Shown piece after piece: positions 23,720 through 30,175 of a stretch of DNA of 64,000 nt. Position numbers and translations under genes: made by a program. This DNA is from AC-32 sp963715575 (GTDB taxonomy: Bacteria > Actinomycetota > Thermoleophilia > Gaiellales > Gaiellaceae), in NCBI GenBank assembly GCA_963715575.1, contig OY970250.1, forward strand, positions 620,001 to 684,000, read 5' to 3'. The notes beneath the pieces were generated by a model, which saw only the letters and a list, made by a program, of their open reading frames with translations, searched no databases and had not been told where the DNA came from. Numbering within the stretch: the stretch's first letter is position 1; the number at the start of each line of letters is the position of its first letter.

Positions 23720-24900
23720 CCGTCCTGCGCTCCGGCGACGCGGAGCCCCGGCATCGGCGCCTCGCCCGGCTTGGGCGGCTCGGGCTCCATCTCGGAGACG
23801 GGACGGTCGGTGGCAACGCCGGCGGCCTGCCGCTTGAGGGCCTGGTCGAGCGAGACCACGAAGTCGTGCCGGTTGGTCGCGGCGTTGGCGGCGATCTCGC
23901 GGTCGACCTCGCCCGCGACCACGAGCTCGATCAGGGCCTGCGTGAAGGTCTGCATGTCGAAGAACTGGCCCTCGGCGATCGCGTCCGGGATCTCCTCGCT
24001 GCGGCTCTCGCGGATCAGGTCGGCGATGCGCGAGTTGTTGACCATCACCTCGACGGCGGCGACCCGGCCGCCCTCCTGCCGCGGCAGCAGCCGCTGGCTG
24101 ACCACCCCGCGCAGGACGCCGCCGAGGATCGCGCGGATCTGATCCTGCTTGGCCGCCGGGAAGAACTCGACCATCCGGCCGATCGTCTCGGCGGCGTCGA
24201 CCGTGTGCATCGTCGAGAAGACGAGGTGGCCCGACTCGGCGGCCTTCAGCGCCGTCTCGGCGGTCTCTGCGTCGCGGAGCTCGCCGATCAGGATCACGTC
24301 CGGGTCCTGGCGGAGCACGCGCCGGATCGCGGCGAGGAACGACTCGGTGTCGAGCCCGACCTCGCGCTGGTTGACGATGCAGCCCTGGTCGGAGTGGAGG
24401 ATCTCGATCGGGTCCTCGATGGTGACGATGTGCTGCCGCCGCGTGCGGTTGATGTAGTCGATCACCGCCGCGAGCGTGGTCGTCTTGCCCGAGCCGGTCG
24501 CGCCGGTAACGAGCACGAGGCCGCGATGTTCCTCGGCCAAGCGCTGCACGCCCTTCGGCAGGCGCAGCTTCTCGAAGCTCGGCACCTCGTTCGGGATCAC
24601 GCGGAAGGCGAACGAGATCGAGCCGCGCTGGCGATAGCCGTTGACGCGGAACCGCGGCAGGCCGTCGGCCGAGTAGGCGATGTCGAGCTCGCCGGTCTCG
24701 TGGAAGTGCGAGAGCTTGGCGGGCGTCATGTCCGCGACGATCGCGAGCGCGGCCTCGAGGTCGCTGTCGTACAGCGGCGCGTGATCGGGAAGCAGGCCGA
24801 GCTCGCCGTCGCGCCGGAGCACCGGCGGCTGGCCGACCTTGAGATGAATATCGCTCGCGCCGAGTTCCACGGCACGGCCGAGTACCGCATTCAAGTCCAC
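23716..24900 (-). CDS. pilT: type IV pilus retraction ATPase PilT (copy 2)
   Basis: A 394-residue PilT/PilU-like ATPase. It has an N-terminal PAS-like domain, Walker A VTGATGSGKTTT (about 127-138), Walker B region PDVILIGELRDAET, His box LVFSTMHTVDAAETIGR and the C-terminal IRESRSEEIPDAIAEG typical of the family. Compared with copy 1 (12331) it has a Pro/Glu-rich C-terminal tail (about 365-394). Start GTG at 24900 lies 8 nt after the -10 box, so leaderless. It is coupled to the LT-M23 gene. Confidence 0.92.
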   Translation of the reverse strand: MDLNAVLGRAVELGASDIHLKVGQPPVLRRDGELGLLPDHAPLYDSDLEAALAIVADMTPAKLSHFHETGELDIAYSADGLPRFRVNGYRQRGSISFAFRVIPNEVPSFEKLRLPKGVQRLAEEHRGLVLVTGATGSGKTTTLAAVIDYINRTRRQHIVTIEDPIEILHSDQGCIVNQREVGLDTESFLAAIRRVLRQDPDVILIGELRDAETAETALKAAESGHLVFSTMHTVDAAETIGRMVEFFPAAKQDQIRAILGGVLRGVVSQRLLPRQEGGRVAAVEVMVNNSRIADLIRESRSEEIPDAIAEGQFFDMQTFTQALIELVVAGEVDREIAANAATNRHDFVVSLDQALKRQAAGVATDRPVSEMEPEPPKPGEAPMPGLRVAGAQDG

Positions 24901-24908
24901 GCTGTGGC

Positions 24909-24937
24909 TTTTCGGCAGCTACGCGGTGTGTCTTGAG
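24909..24937 (-). promoter_or_regulatory. sigma-28-like promoter of pilT2
   Basis: Minus strand: CTCAAG (24937-24932), 15-nt spacer, GCCGAAAA (24916-24909). Perfect -35 and spacing with a two-base change in the -10. It overlaps the last codons of the upstream flavoprotein gene. Confidence 0.65.
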
Positions 24938-26052
24938 GCCCCGAGCGCCTCGACCAGGCGCAGGGGCGCGCGGACGAGGCCGGTCGCCTCGCCCGGATGC
25001 GCGAGGTCGCCGCGCAGGAAGGCCGAGACGAAGCCCCAGACGAGCGGCAGGCCGGCGACGCCGAAGACCAGGCGCGGGAAGCGCTCCAGCGCGTGCTTCG
25101 CCTTCCACGAGGCGGCGAGCGTGCGAGCCAGCTCCCGCTCCAGCGCGGGCTCGTAGCCGCCGAGATCATCGCGCAGCACAGACTCAGCGGCGAGCCGCGC
25201 GCTGACGAAGGCCTCGTACATCCCGTCGCCGGAGAGCGGATCGACCAGGCCGGCCGCGTCGCCCACGAGCAGCACGCGGCCGCTGCGCGCGCGGTCGCCG
25301 AGCCGGCGCATCGGCAGCCGGTAGCCGCGGACCGACTCCAGCCGGTCGGCCGGCAGCCCGTATTCGGCGCACGCGCGCTCGAGGTGCGCGCGCAGCCGCG
25401 TGCCCTCCGACTCCCAGCCGCCGACGCCCACGTTGACGTGGTCGCCCTTCGGGAAGACCCACGCGTAGCCGCCCGGGACGACGCCGAGCTCGACCACGGC
25501 GCGGCCGCGGTAGTCCTCGCGCGCGTGAACATGAGAGACGTTGCCCTCGAGCGCCACGCCGTGCTGGCGCCGGCCGGCAAGCCCGAGCACCCGTGCCGTC
25601 AGGCCGTTGACGCCGTCGGCGCCGATCGCCACCGGGGCCGAGGCTCCCGAGCCGTCGAAGCGCACCGTCACGCCCTGCTCGTCCGTCGCCAGCGCCGTCG
25701 CGCGCACGCCGTCACGGAAGTCGGCTCCGGCCTCGGCCGCCTGCTCGGCGAGGTGCGCGTCCAGCCGCCGCCGCTGCGTCATCAGGATCAGTGGCTCCTC
25801 GCTCCGCCGCTCGAAGCTGCGGCCGTAGCGGAGGCCGAGCTGGAAGCGCCGCACCGTATCCTCGACCACCGGCTCGACCGGGACGGGCAGCTGACGCACG
25901 GCGCGGTAGGTCAGCCCGCCGCCGCACGGCTTGTCGCGCGGAAAGCGCTCACGGTCGAGCAGCAGCACGCGCGCGCCCGCGCGCGAGAGACGGAACGCGG
26001 CGGTCGATCCGGCCGGACCGGCTCCGATCACGATTGCATCGAAGCGCTCCAT
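24919..26052 (-). CDS. geranylgeranyl reductase-family flavoprotein
   Basis: A 377-residue FAD protein. The N-terminal Rossmann motif DAIVIGAGPAGSTAA is followed by the family motif PRDKPCGGGLTYRAV (about 40-55), DGVNG and the second FAD motif GRVLLVGDAAGLVDPLSGDGMYEAF. These are features of geranylgeranyl reductase/FixC-like enzymes that reduce isoprenoid double bonds (for example menaquinone or lipid tails). The start is ATG at 26052, immediately before the Rossmann fold; the longer frame upstream lacks family similarity. Divergent from the BBE-like oxidase. Confidence 0.88.
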   Translation of the reverse strand: MERFDAIVIGAGPAGSTAAFRLSRAGARVLLLDRERFPRDKPCGGGLTYRAVRQLPVPVEPVVEDTVRRFQLGLRYGRSFERRSEEPLILMTQRRRLDAHLAEQAAEAGADFRDGVRATALATDEQGVTVRFDGSGASAPVAIGADGVNGLTARVLGLAGRRQHGVALEGNVSHVHAREDYRGRAVVELGVVPGGYAWVFPKGDHVNVGVGGWESEGTRLRAHLERACAEYGLPADRLESVRGYRLPMRRLGDRARSGRVLLVGDAAGLVDPLSGDGMYEAFVSARLAAESVLRDDLGGYEPALERELARTLAASWKAKHALERFPRLVFGVAGLPLVWGFVSAFLRGDLAHPGEATGLVRAPLRLVEALGASRHTA

Positions 26053-26126
26053 CGGTTCATCGTATGCCTGGAAGAAGGGGCCTCGGGCTCCCGTCCTGTC
26101 GAAAAAGAGTCCGAAGGGAGAAAGCA

Positions 26127-27518
26127 ATGACCGGCACCGGAATCGACACCACCAGCGTCGACGAGCTCGCGGCACGGTTGAAGGGCACCGTCGTCCGCCC
26201 GGGCGACGCCGACTACGACGAGGCGCGCGCGCTCTACAACGCGATGATCGACAGGCGGCCGGCGCTGATCGTGCGCGCGGCCGGCGTGGACGACGTCGTG
26301 GCCGCGGTCAACTACGGCCGCGACAACGGCCTCGACATCGCGATTCGCGGCGGCGGCCACAACGGCGCCGGCCTCGGGAGCGCGGACGACGGCCTCGTGA
26401 TCGACCTTCGCGCCTTGAACAGCGTCGAGGTCGACGCCGGCAACCGGACGGTGACGATCGGCGGCGGCGCGCTGCTCGGCGAGGTCGACGCGGCGACCAA
26501 CGCGCACGGCCTCGCCACTCCCGGAGGGATCATCTCGACCACCGGCGCAGGCGGACTGATGCTCGGCGGCGGGATCGGCAGCCTGACCCGCCCGGCCGGC
26601 CTGTCGATCGACAACATCCTCGGCGCGCAGGTCGTGCTCGCCGACGGCAGCGTCGTCAATGCGAACGAGGACGAGAACCCCGACCTCTACTGGGCGATTC
26701 GCGGCGGGGGCGGCAACTTCGGCGTCGTCACCTCGATCACGGCCAGGCTGCACCCGATCGACACGATCGTCGGTGGGCCGATGTTCTGGTCGCTCGACAA
26801 CGCCGCCGAGGTGATGAAGTGGTACCGCGACTTCATCCGCAACGCGCCGGACGAGCTCGGCGGCTTCTTCGCCTTCCTCCGCGTTCCGCCGGCTCCGCCG
26901 TTCCCGGAAGAGCTGCACCTGGAGAAGGTTGCCGCCATCGTCTGGTGCTGGACGGGCCCGGCCGAGCAGGCCGACGAGGTGCTGGCCGAGGCTCGCTCGC
27001 AGCCCGGCCTCCTGATGGACGGCGTTCAGCCGATGCCGCTACCGGCGCTGCAAAGTGCTTTCGACCCGGTCTACCCGCCCGGCGAGCAGTGGTACTGGCG
27101 CGCGGACTTCGTCGAGGAGATCCCCGATGAGGCGGTCGAGCAGCACGTCGCGTTCGCCTCCACCCTGCCGAACTGGAAGTGCACCATGCACCTCTACCCG
27201 ATCGACGGCGCCGCCCATCGCGTCGGCCCGACAGACACGCCGTGGGGCTACCGCAACGCGAACTGGGGCCAGGTGATCGTCGGCGTCGACCCCGACCCCG
27301 CCAACGCGGAGTCGGTCAAGGACTGGGCGATCGCCTACCACGAGGCGCTACATCCGTTCGCGGCCGGCGGCGCGTATGTGAACATGATGATGGACGAAGG
27401 CCAGGAGCGCGTGAAGGCGAGCTACGGCGAGAACTACGACCGGCTCGCGAAGATCAAGGCCGAGTACGATCCCGGCAACGTCTTCCACGTGAACCAGAAC
27501 ATCAGGCCTGCGGGCTGA
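26127..27518 (+). CDS. FAD-linked oxidase, berberine-bridge-enzyme-like
   Basis: A 463-residue PCMH-type FAD protein. FAD is probably attached through the His of RGGGHNGAG (about residue 75). The second covalent Cys of plant berberine-bridge enzymes is absent (PGGIISTTGAGG at that site). The C-terminal BBE motif is present (GGAYVNMMMDEG...YDRLAKIKAEYDPGNVFHVNQNI). Such enzymes oxidise sugars or secondary metabolites with O2. ATG at 26127 follows AAGGGAGAAAGCA. The DUF4242 gene follows after 11 nt with its own RBS. Confidence 0.9.
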   Translation: MTGTGIDTTSVDELAARLKGTVVRPGDADYDEARALYNAMIDRRPALIVRAAGVDDVVAAVNYGRDNGLDIAIRGGGHNGAGLGSADDGLVIDLRALNSVEVDAGNRTVTIGGGALLGEVDAATNAHGLATPGGIISTTGAGGLMLGGGIGSLTRPAGLSIDNILGAQVVLADGSVVNANEDENPDLYWAIRGGGGNFGVVTSITARLHPIDTIVGGPMFWSLDNAAEVMKWYRDFIRNAPDELGGFFAFLRVPPAPPFPEELHLEKVAAIVWCWTGPAEQADEVLAEARSQPGLLMDGVQPMPLPALQSAFDPVYPPGEQWYWRADFVEEIPDEAVEQHVAFASTLPNWKCTMHLYPIDGAAHRVGPTDTPWGYRNANWGQVIVGVDPDPANAESVKDWAIAYHEALHPFAAGGAYVNMMMDEGQERVKASYGENYDRLAKIKAEYDPGNVFHVNQNIRPAG

Positions 27519-27529
27519 GAAGGAGGAAC

Positions 27530-27811
27530 GTGCCGCGGTACTTGGTCGTCAGGACATTCGACGTCGGTGAAGAGGAAATGCCGGAGGTGGGTCGCCGCTC
27601 GAACGAGGTGATCGAAGGGGGCTACCCCCAGATCGTCTGGGAGCACAGCCACGTCGTCGTCAACGAGAACGGCAAGGTGATGACGTACTGCGTCTACGAG
27701 GCGCCCGACGAGGAAACCGTCCGCAGCCACGCGGTTGATCTCGGCCGACACACGCTCGACGCCGTGCACGAGATCGCGGGCGACGTCACGCCCTCGGATT
27801 TTCCGACCTAG
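27530..27811 (+). CDS. DUF4242 family protein
   Basis: A 93-residue ferredoxin-like-fold protein (MPRYLVVRTFDVGEEEMPEV) with the DUF4242 pattern (VWEHSHVVVNENGKVMTYCVYEAPDEETVRSHA). The best-studied homologue, SCO4226 of Streptomyces coelicolor, binds nickel. Here the corresponding His and Cys occur in EHSH and YCVY. GTG start behind AGGAGGAAC. Its TAG stop codon is part of the repeat arm that marks the left edge of the insertion at 27812. Confidence 0.85.
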   Translation: MPRYLVVRTFDVGEEEMPEVGRRSNEVIEGGYPQIVWEHSHVVVNENGKVMTYCVYEAPDEETVRSHAVDLGRHTLDAVHEIAGDVTPSDFPT

Positions 27812-27857
27812 CTAGGAGGGTTTGGCGGAAAAGCGGGCAAGCGTCATGCTCTTGGGC

Positions 27858-28619
27858 ATGCCTGATCCCCTCAGCGGTGCGAGGCTCAAGCTGGCGCGAG
27901 CAGAGGAACACTTCACTCAGTTGGCCTTGGAACACGCCCGCTTTCTCGATCGCAACCCGTACCGAATGCTCCTTGAGGACGACCCGGATCGCGAGGGCCA
28001 TGCGTTTCTCTGGCGCGCCAAGATCATCGAGCCGCCCCCGCTTGAAAGATGGTCGAGTCTGATTGGAGAGTGCGCTCATGCTCTCCGATCCGCTCTTGAC
28101 CACACGGCTTACGCCCTCGTCAACTCCAAGGGCATGGTCTCTGAGGACCGACCAAGCTTCCCAATCCTCGACGACCCTGGATCGTGGCAGTCCGTACACC
28201 CAGACAAGCTTCCCGGTGTCGATCCAGAAGCGCTCGCACAGATCGAGCGGCTTCAGCCGTACAACGGTTCCCCCGGAACTGAAGTCCTCGCGAACATCAA
28301 CCAGCTCGACATCATCGACAAGCATCGTCGGCTGGGCCTGGTTAGTGCGACCGTCGAGGGAACGCGGTGGGGATCGATCGGGGCCGACCTCGACGATGTG
28401 GAAACCGGAATCGGTCCGTTCGTAGATGGCGCAGTAGTAGGCCGGTTCCGTCTTATCCCCGACGTGCCGGACGAGAAAATGCACATGCAGACAAATTTCG
28501 AGTTCGGCATAGCGATGGGCGAGGGAGAGCCCTGGGGAGGGCGACCGGTCCTCCCAATGCTTGAGCGTTACCGCAGTTTCATTGGGGCGACCGTCACGCT
28601 CTTCGAACCTTTCATTTAG
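27858..28619 (+). CDS. unrecognised protein, possible IS passenger
   Basis: A 253-residue soluble protein starting MPDPLSGARLKLARAEEHF. Other in-frame starts exist at 27846 (ATG) and 27822 (TTG, inside the repeat). The motif EPPPLERWSSLIGECAHALRSALDHTAYAL near residues 60-90 recurs in uncharacterised actinobacterial proteins, to my recollection. The second half is beta-rich (TNFEFGIAMGEGE). No signal, membrane segment or catalytic motif is seen. It lies between the left repeat and the transposase, so it may be cargo. Lower-GC wobble positions than neighbouring genes fit foreign origin. Confidence 0.7.
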   Translation: MPDPLSGARLKLARAEEHFTQLALEHARFLDRNPYRMLLEDDPDREGHAFLWRAKIIEPPPLERWSSLIGECAHALRSALDHTAYALVNSKGMVSEDRPSFPILDDPGSWQSVHPDKLPGVDPEALAQIERLQPYNGSPGTEVLANINQLDIIDKHRRLGLVSATVEGTRWGSIGADLDDVETGIGPFVDGAVVGRFRLIPDVPDEKMHMQTNFEFGIAMGEGEPWGGRPVLPMLERYRSFIGATVTLFEPFI

Positions 28620-28738
28620 GCCGTTCGGCACAGGGCTCCGTCCGATGCCAGGACTAGAATTAGTCCTGCAAATCCAAAGAAAGTGGCCCCCGCGCAGTTG
28701 GCACTGCCGAGGGCCTGACCACAGGAGAGTGACCTCCT

Positions 28739-29752
28739 ATGGCATCTGGCAAGGTAGCGCGTCGCAGGGTTGTTGGCGACGTCGCAGCACTTCTCGAGTC
28801 CCCCGAAATCACAGCTCTGATCGCGGAGCTTGACGCCCTCAAAGACAACCGAGAGCAGAAGGGCTACGGCGCTCGCGCACTCGTCGGCGCTTGCCTCGTC
28901 AAGTCTCTGTTCGCGCTCCCAACCTGGACATGCACGGCCGCGCTCATCGCAGAGCATCCCGGCCTGCAGGCCACGCTTAGCGGCGCCCCGTCCTGTTGGG
29001 CGATGTACCGCTTCGCCACGAAACTCCGTGCGAATCGTCCCGCGCTCGCGGCGTGTCTCGACGCTTGCGCCGCGTCCCTTAGAGCGCAGTACCCGGCCAT
29101 GGGCCGAGACGTAGCTATCGACGCCTCCGACATGCCCGCCTTCGCCAATGGCCAGCGGTACGTCTCGAAGGGCGGCCGAGAACGCGAGCGGTTCAGCGAT
29201 CCCGATGCCTCCTGGGGCCATCGCTCCGCGATCAGCACTCGCAAGGGTGGCGGGTTCTACGGCTACAAGTTGCAGGCCGCTGTCGATGCCGCCACGGGTT
29301 TGCCGCTCGCGTGGCAGGTCGCAACAGCGCGGCGGAACGAATCTCTGTTTGTCGCTCCGCTGATCGACGCGCTCCACGCTCGCGGCTTTCGCCCGGAGAC
29401 GGTCGCCGCGGACAAGGCGTACGACAGCGTCCGCGTCCACGACGAGTGCGCCGAACGCGGCGTCGATCCGGTCATCCCGATCAAGGGCTCGAAGGCCAAT
29501 CAGACGGTGATGCCGATTGCCACGGGAGGGCGACTGTTCCCGCACATCCCTCGTCACTCGCAGCGGTTCAAAGACCTGTACCGAGGCCGCGCCGCTATCG
29601 AGCGCGAGTTCGGTCGCTTGAAGCATGACTACGGACTTGCGCCTTTGCGCGTCCGTGGCTTGGAGCGCGTCAGCCTCCATGCCGACCTGACGATGCTGGC
29701 GCGGCTCTCGCAGGCTCTTAGCCGAGCGCGAGAGGTTTCCTTGGCCGCCTAA
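28739..29752 (+). CDS. DDE transposase (IS4/IS5-like superfamily)
   Basis: A 337-residue transposase. The N-terminal helical DUF772-like region is followed by the DDE catalytic core: D in DVAIDASDMPAF (about 127), D in ETVAADKAYDSV (about 226) and E in YRGRAAIEREFGRLKH (about 287, the Y-R-E signature of IS4-like transposases). ATG at 28739 is preceded by AGTGACCTCCT without a strong RBS. A 7-bp hairpin at 28650-28667 may block read-in from outside. The gene appears intact and ends 5 nt before a strong hairpin. Confidence 0.9.
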   Translation: MASGKVARRRVVGDVAALLESPEITALIAELDALKDNREQKGYGARALVGACLVKSLFALPTWTCTAALIAEHPGLQATLSGAPSCWAMYRFATKLRANRPALAACLDACAASLRAQYPAMGRDVAIDASDMPAFANGQRYVSKGGRERERFSDPDASWGHRSAISTRKGGGFYGYKLQAAVDAATGLPLAWQVATARRNESLFVAPLIDALHARGFRPETVAADKAYDSVRVHDECAERGVDPVIPIKGSKANQTVMPIATGGRLFPHIPRHSQRFKDLYRGRAAIEREFGRLKHDYGLAPLRVRGLERVSLHADLTMLARLSQALSRAREVSLAA

Positions 29753-29757
29753 GAATT

Positions 29758-29785
29758 GGCGGCCCCGGTAGGCGCCGGGGCCGCC
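29758..29785 (+). terminator. GC-rich hairpin after the transposase gene
   Basis: 11-bp perfect stem GGCGGCCCCGG/CCGGGGCCGCC with a 6-nt loop, starting 5 nt after the transposase stop. No T-tract follows, so it may act as an attenuating or mRNA-stabilising structure rather than a full terminator. Confidence 0.6.
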
Positions 29786-30072
29786 CGTTCGCGTGGAAGG
29801 AACGCGCGAACCTGGTTGGAAGATAGAAGGTTCGGAGGCTGCCGTCCGACCCTGCTGATTTCCTTCCGCGCTGAGGACGTCCCGCTCAAGCAAGTCCTGT
29901 AGGCGCAGGCGGCGGGGCGACCAGGAAGGAACGACATGAAGCAGTACCCGTGGCACTCGAAGTTGCCCAGCGACAGGCCACATCGAGTTGGTGAACCGTG
30001 TCCCCGGCACGGCCAACCGGCCGAAGTGCGGTCACTGCACCCGCATCAGCGGGTAGGTAGAGCGCACACTTG
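29786..30072. other. non-coding or degenerate part of the insertion
   Basis: No supported gene. There is a short inverted pair CGAACCT/AGGTTCG near 29805-29836. A 61-codon open frame starts at ATG 29936 after AGGAAGGAACGAC and runs through the palindrome at 30106; its composition is not convincing. Another frame ends at 30056 with a CxxC-type tail (KCGHCTRISG) and lacks a clear start. Possibly remnants of a second cargo gene. Confidence 0.4.
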
Positions 30073-30104
30073 GCGGGGCTGCTCACGCGGCCCCGCCTCT
30101 TTTT
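30073..30104 (+). terminator. rho-independent terminator near the right end of the insertion
   Basis: Stem GCGGGGC/GCCCCGC (30073-30079, 30090-30096) with a 10-nt loop and the T-rich tail CTCTTTTT. It would stop plus-strand transcription from the element just before the right inverted repeat. Confidence 0.85.
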
Positions 30105-30105
30105 G

Positions 30106-30133
30106 CGCCAAACCCTCCTAGGAGGGTTTGGCG
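30106..30133. repeat. 28-bp perfect palindrome at the right junction
   Basis: CGCCAAACCCTCCT followed by its exact reverse complement. It results from the right inverted repeat of the insertion (30106-30121) overlapping a forward copy of the left end (30118-30133) at CTAG. Head-to-head arms such as this mark the junction between the element and the interrupted terminator. Confidence 0.85.
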
Positions 30134-30175
30134 GAGCGCGGCCTCGGCGGTGCTTCGTCAAACCCTCCCAGCTAG
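30118..30175. terminator. hairpin arms of the interrupted bidirectional terminator
   Basis: CTAGGAGGGTTTGGCG at 30118 pairs with CGTCAAACCCTCCCAG at 30156-30171 around an 18-22 nt loop. The 20-nt arm at 30156-30175 also matches the inverted complement of 27808-27827 in 18 of 20 positions. Both outer arms contain the TAG stop codons of the convergent neighbours, as expected for a shared terminator. Confidence 0.65.

Larger units (their letters stand above)
27812..30121 (+). mobile_element. IS-like insertion with passenger gene, 16-bp terminal inverted repeats
   Basis: A 2.3-kb unit bounded by perfect inverted repeats CTAGGAGGGTTTGGCG (27812-27827) and CGCCAAACCCTCCTAG (30106-30121). It carries an unrecognised gene (27858-28619), a DDE transposase (28739-29752), hairpins and a terminator. 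An 18-bp direct copy of the left end (27812-27829) recurs at 30118-30135. The unit sits exactly between two convergent genes; removing it between the direct copies would restore a hairpin terminator linking their stop codons. Boundaries are inferred from repeats only; other limits are possible. Confidence 0.6.
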
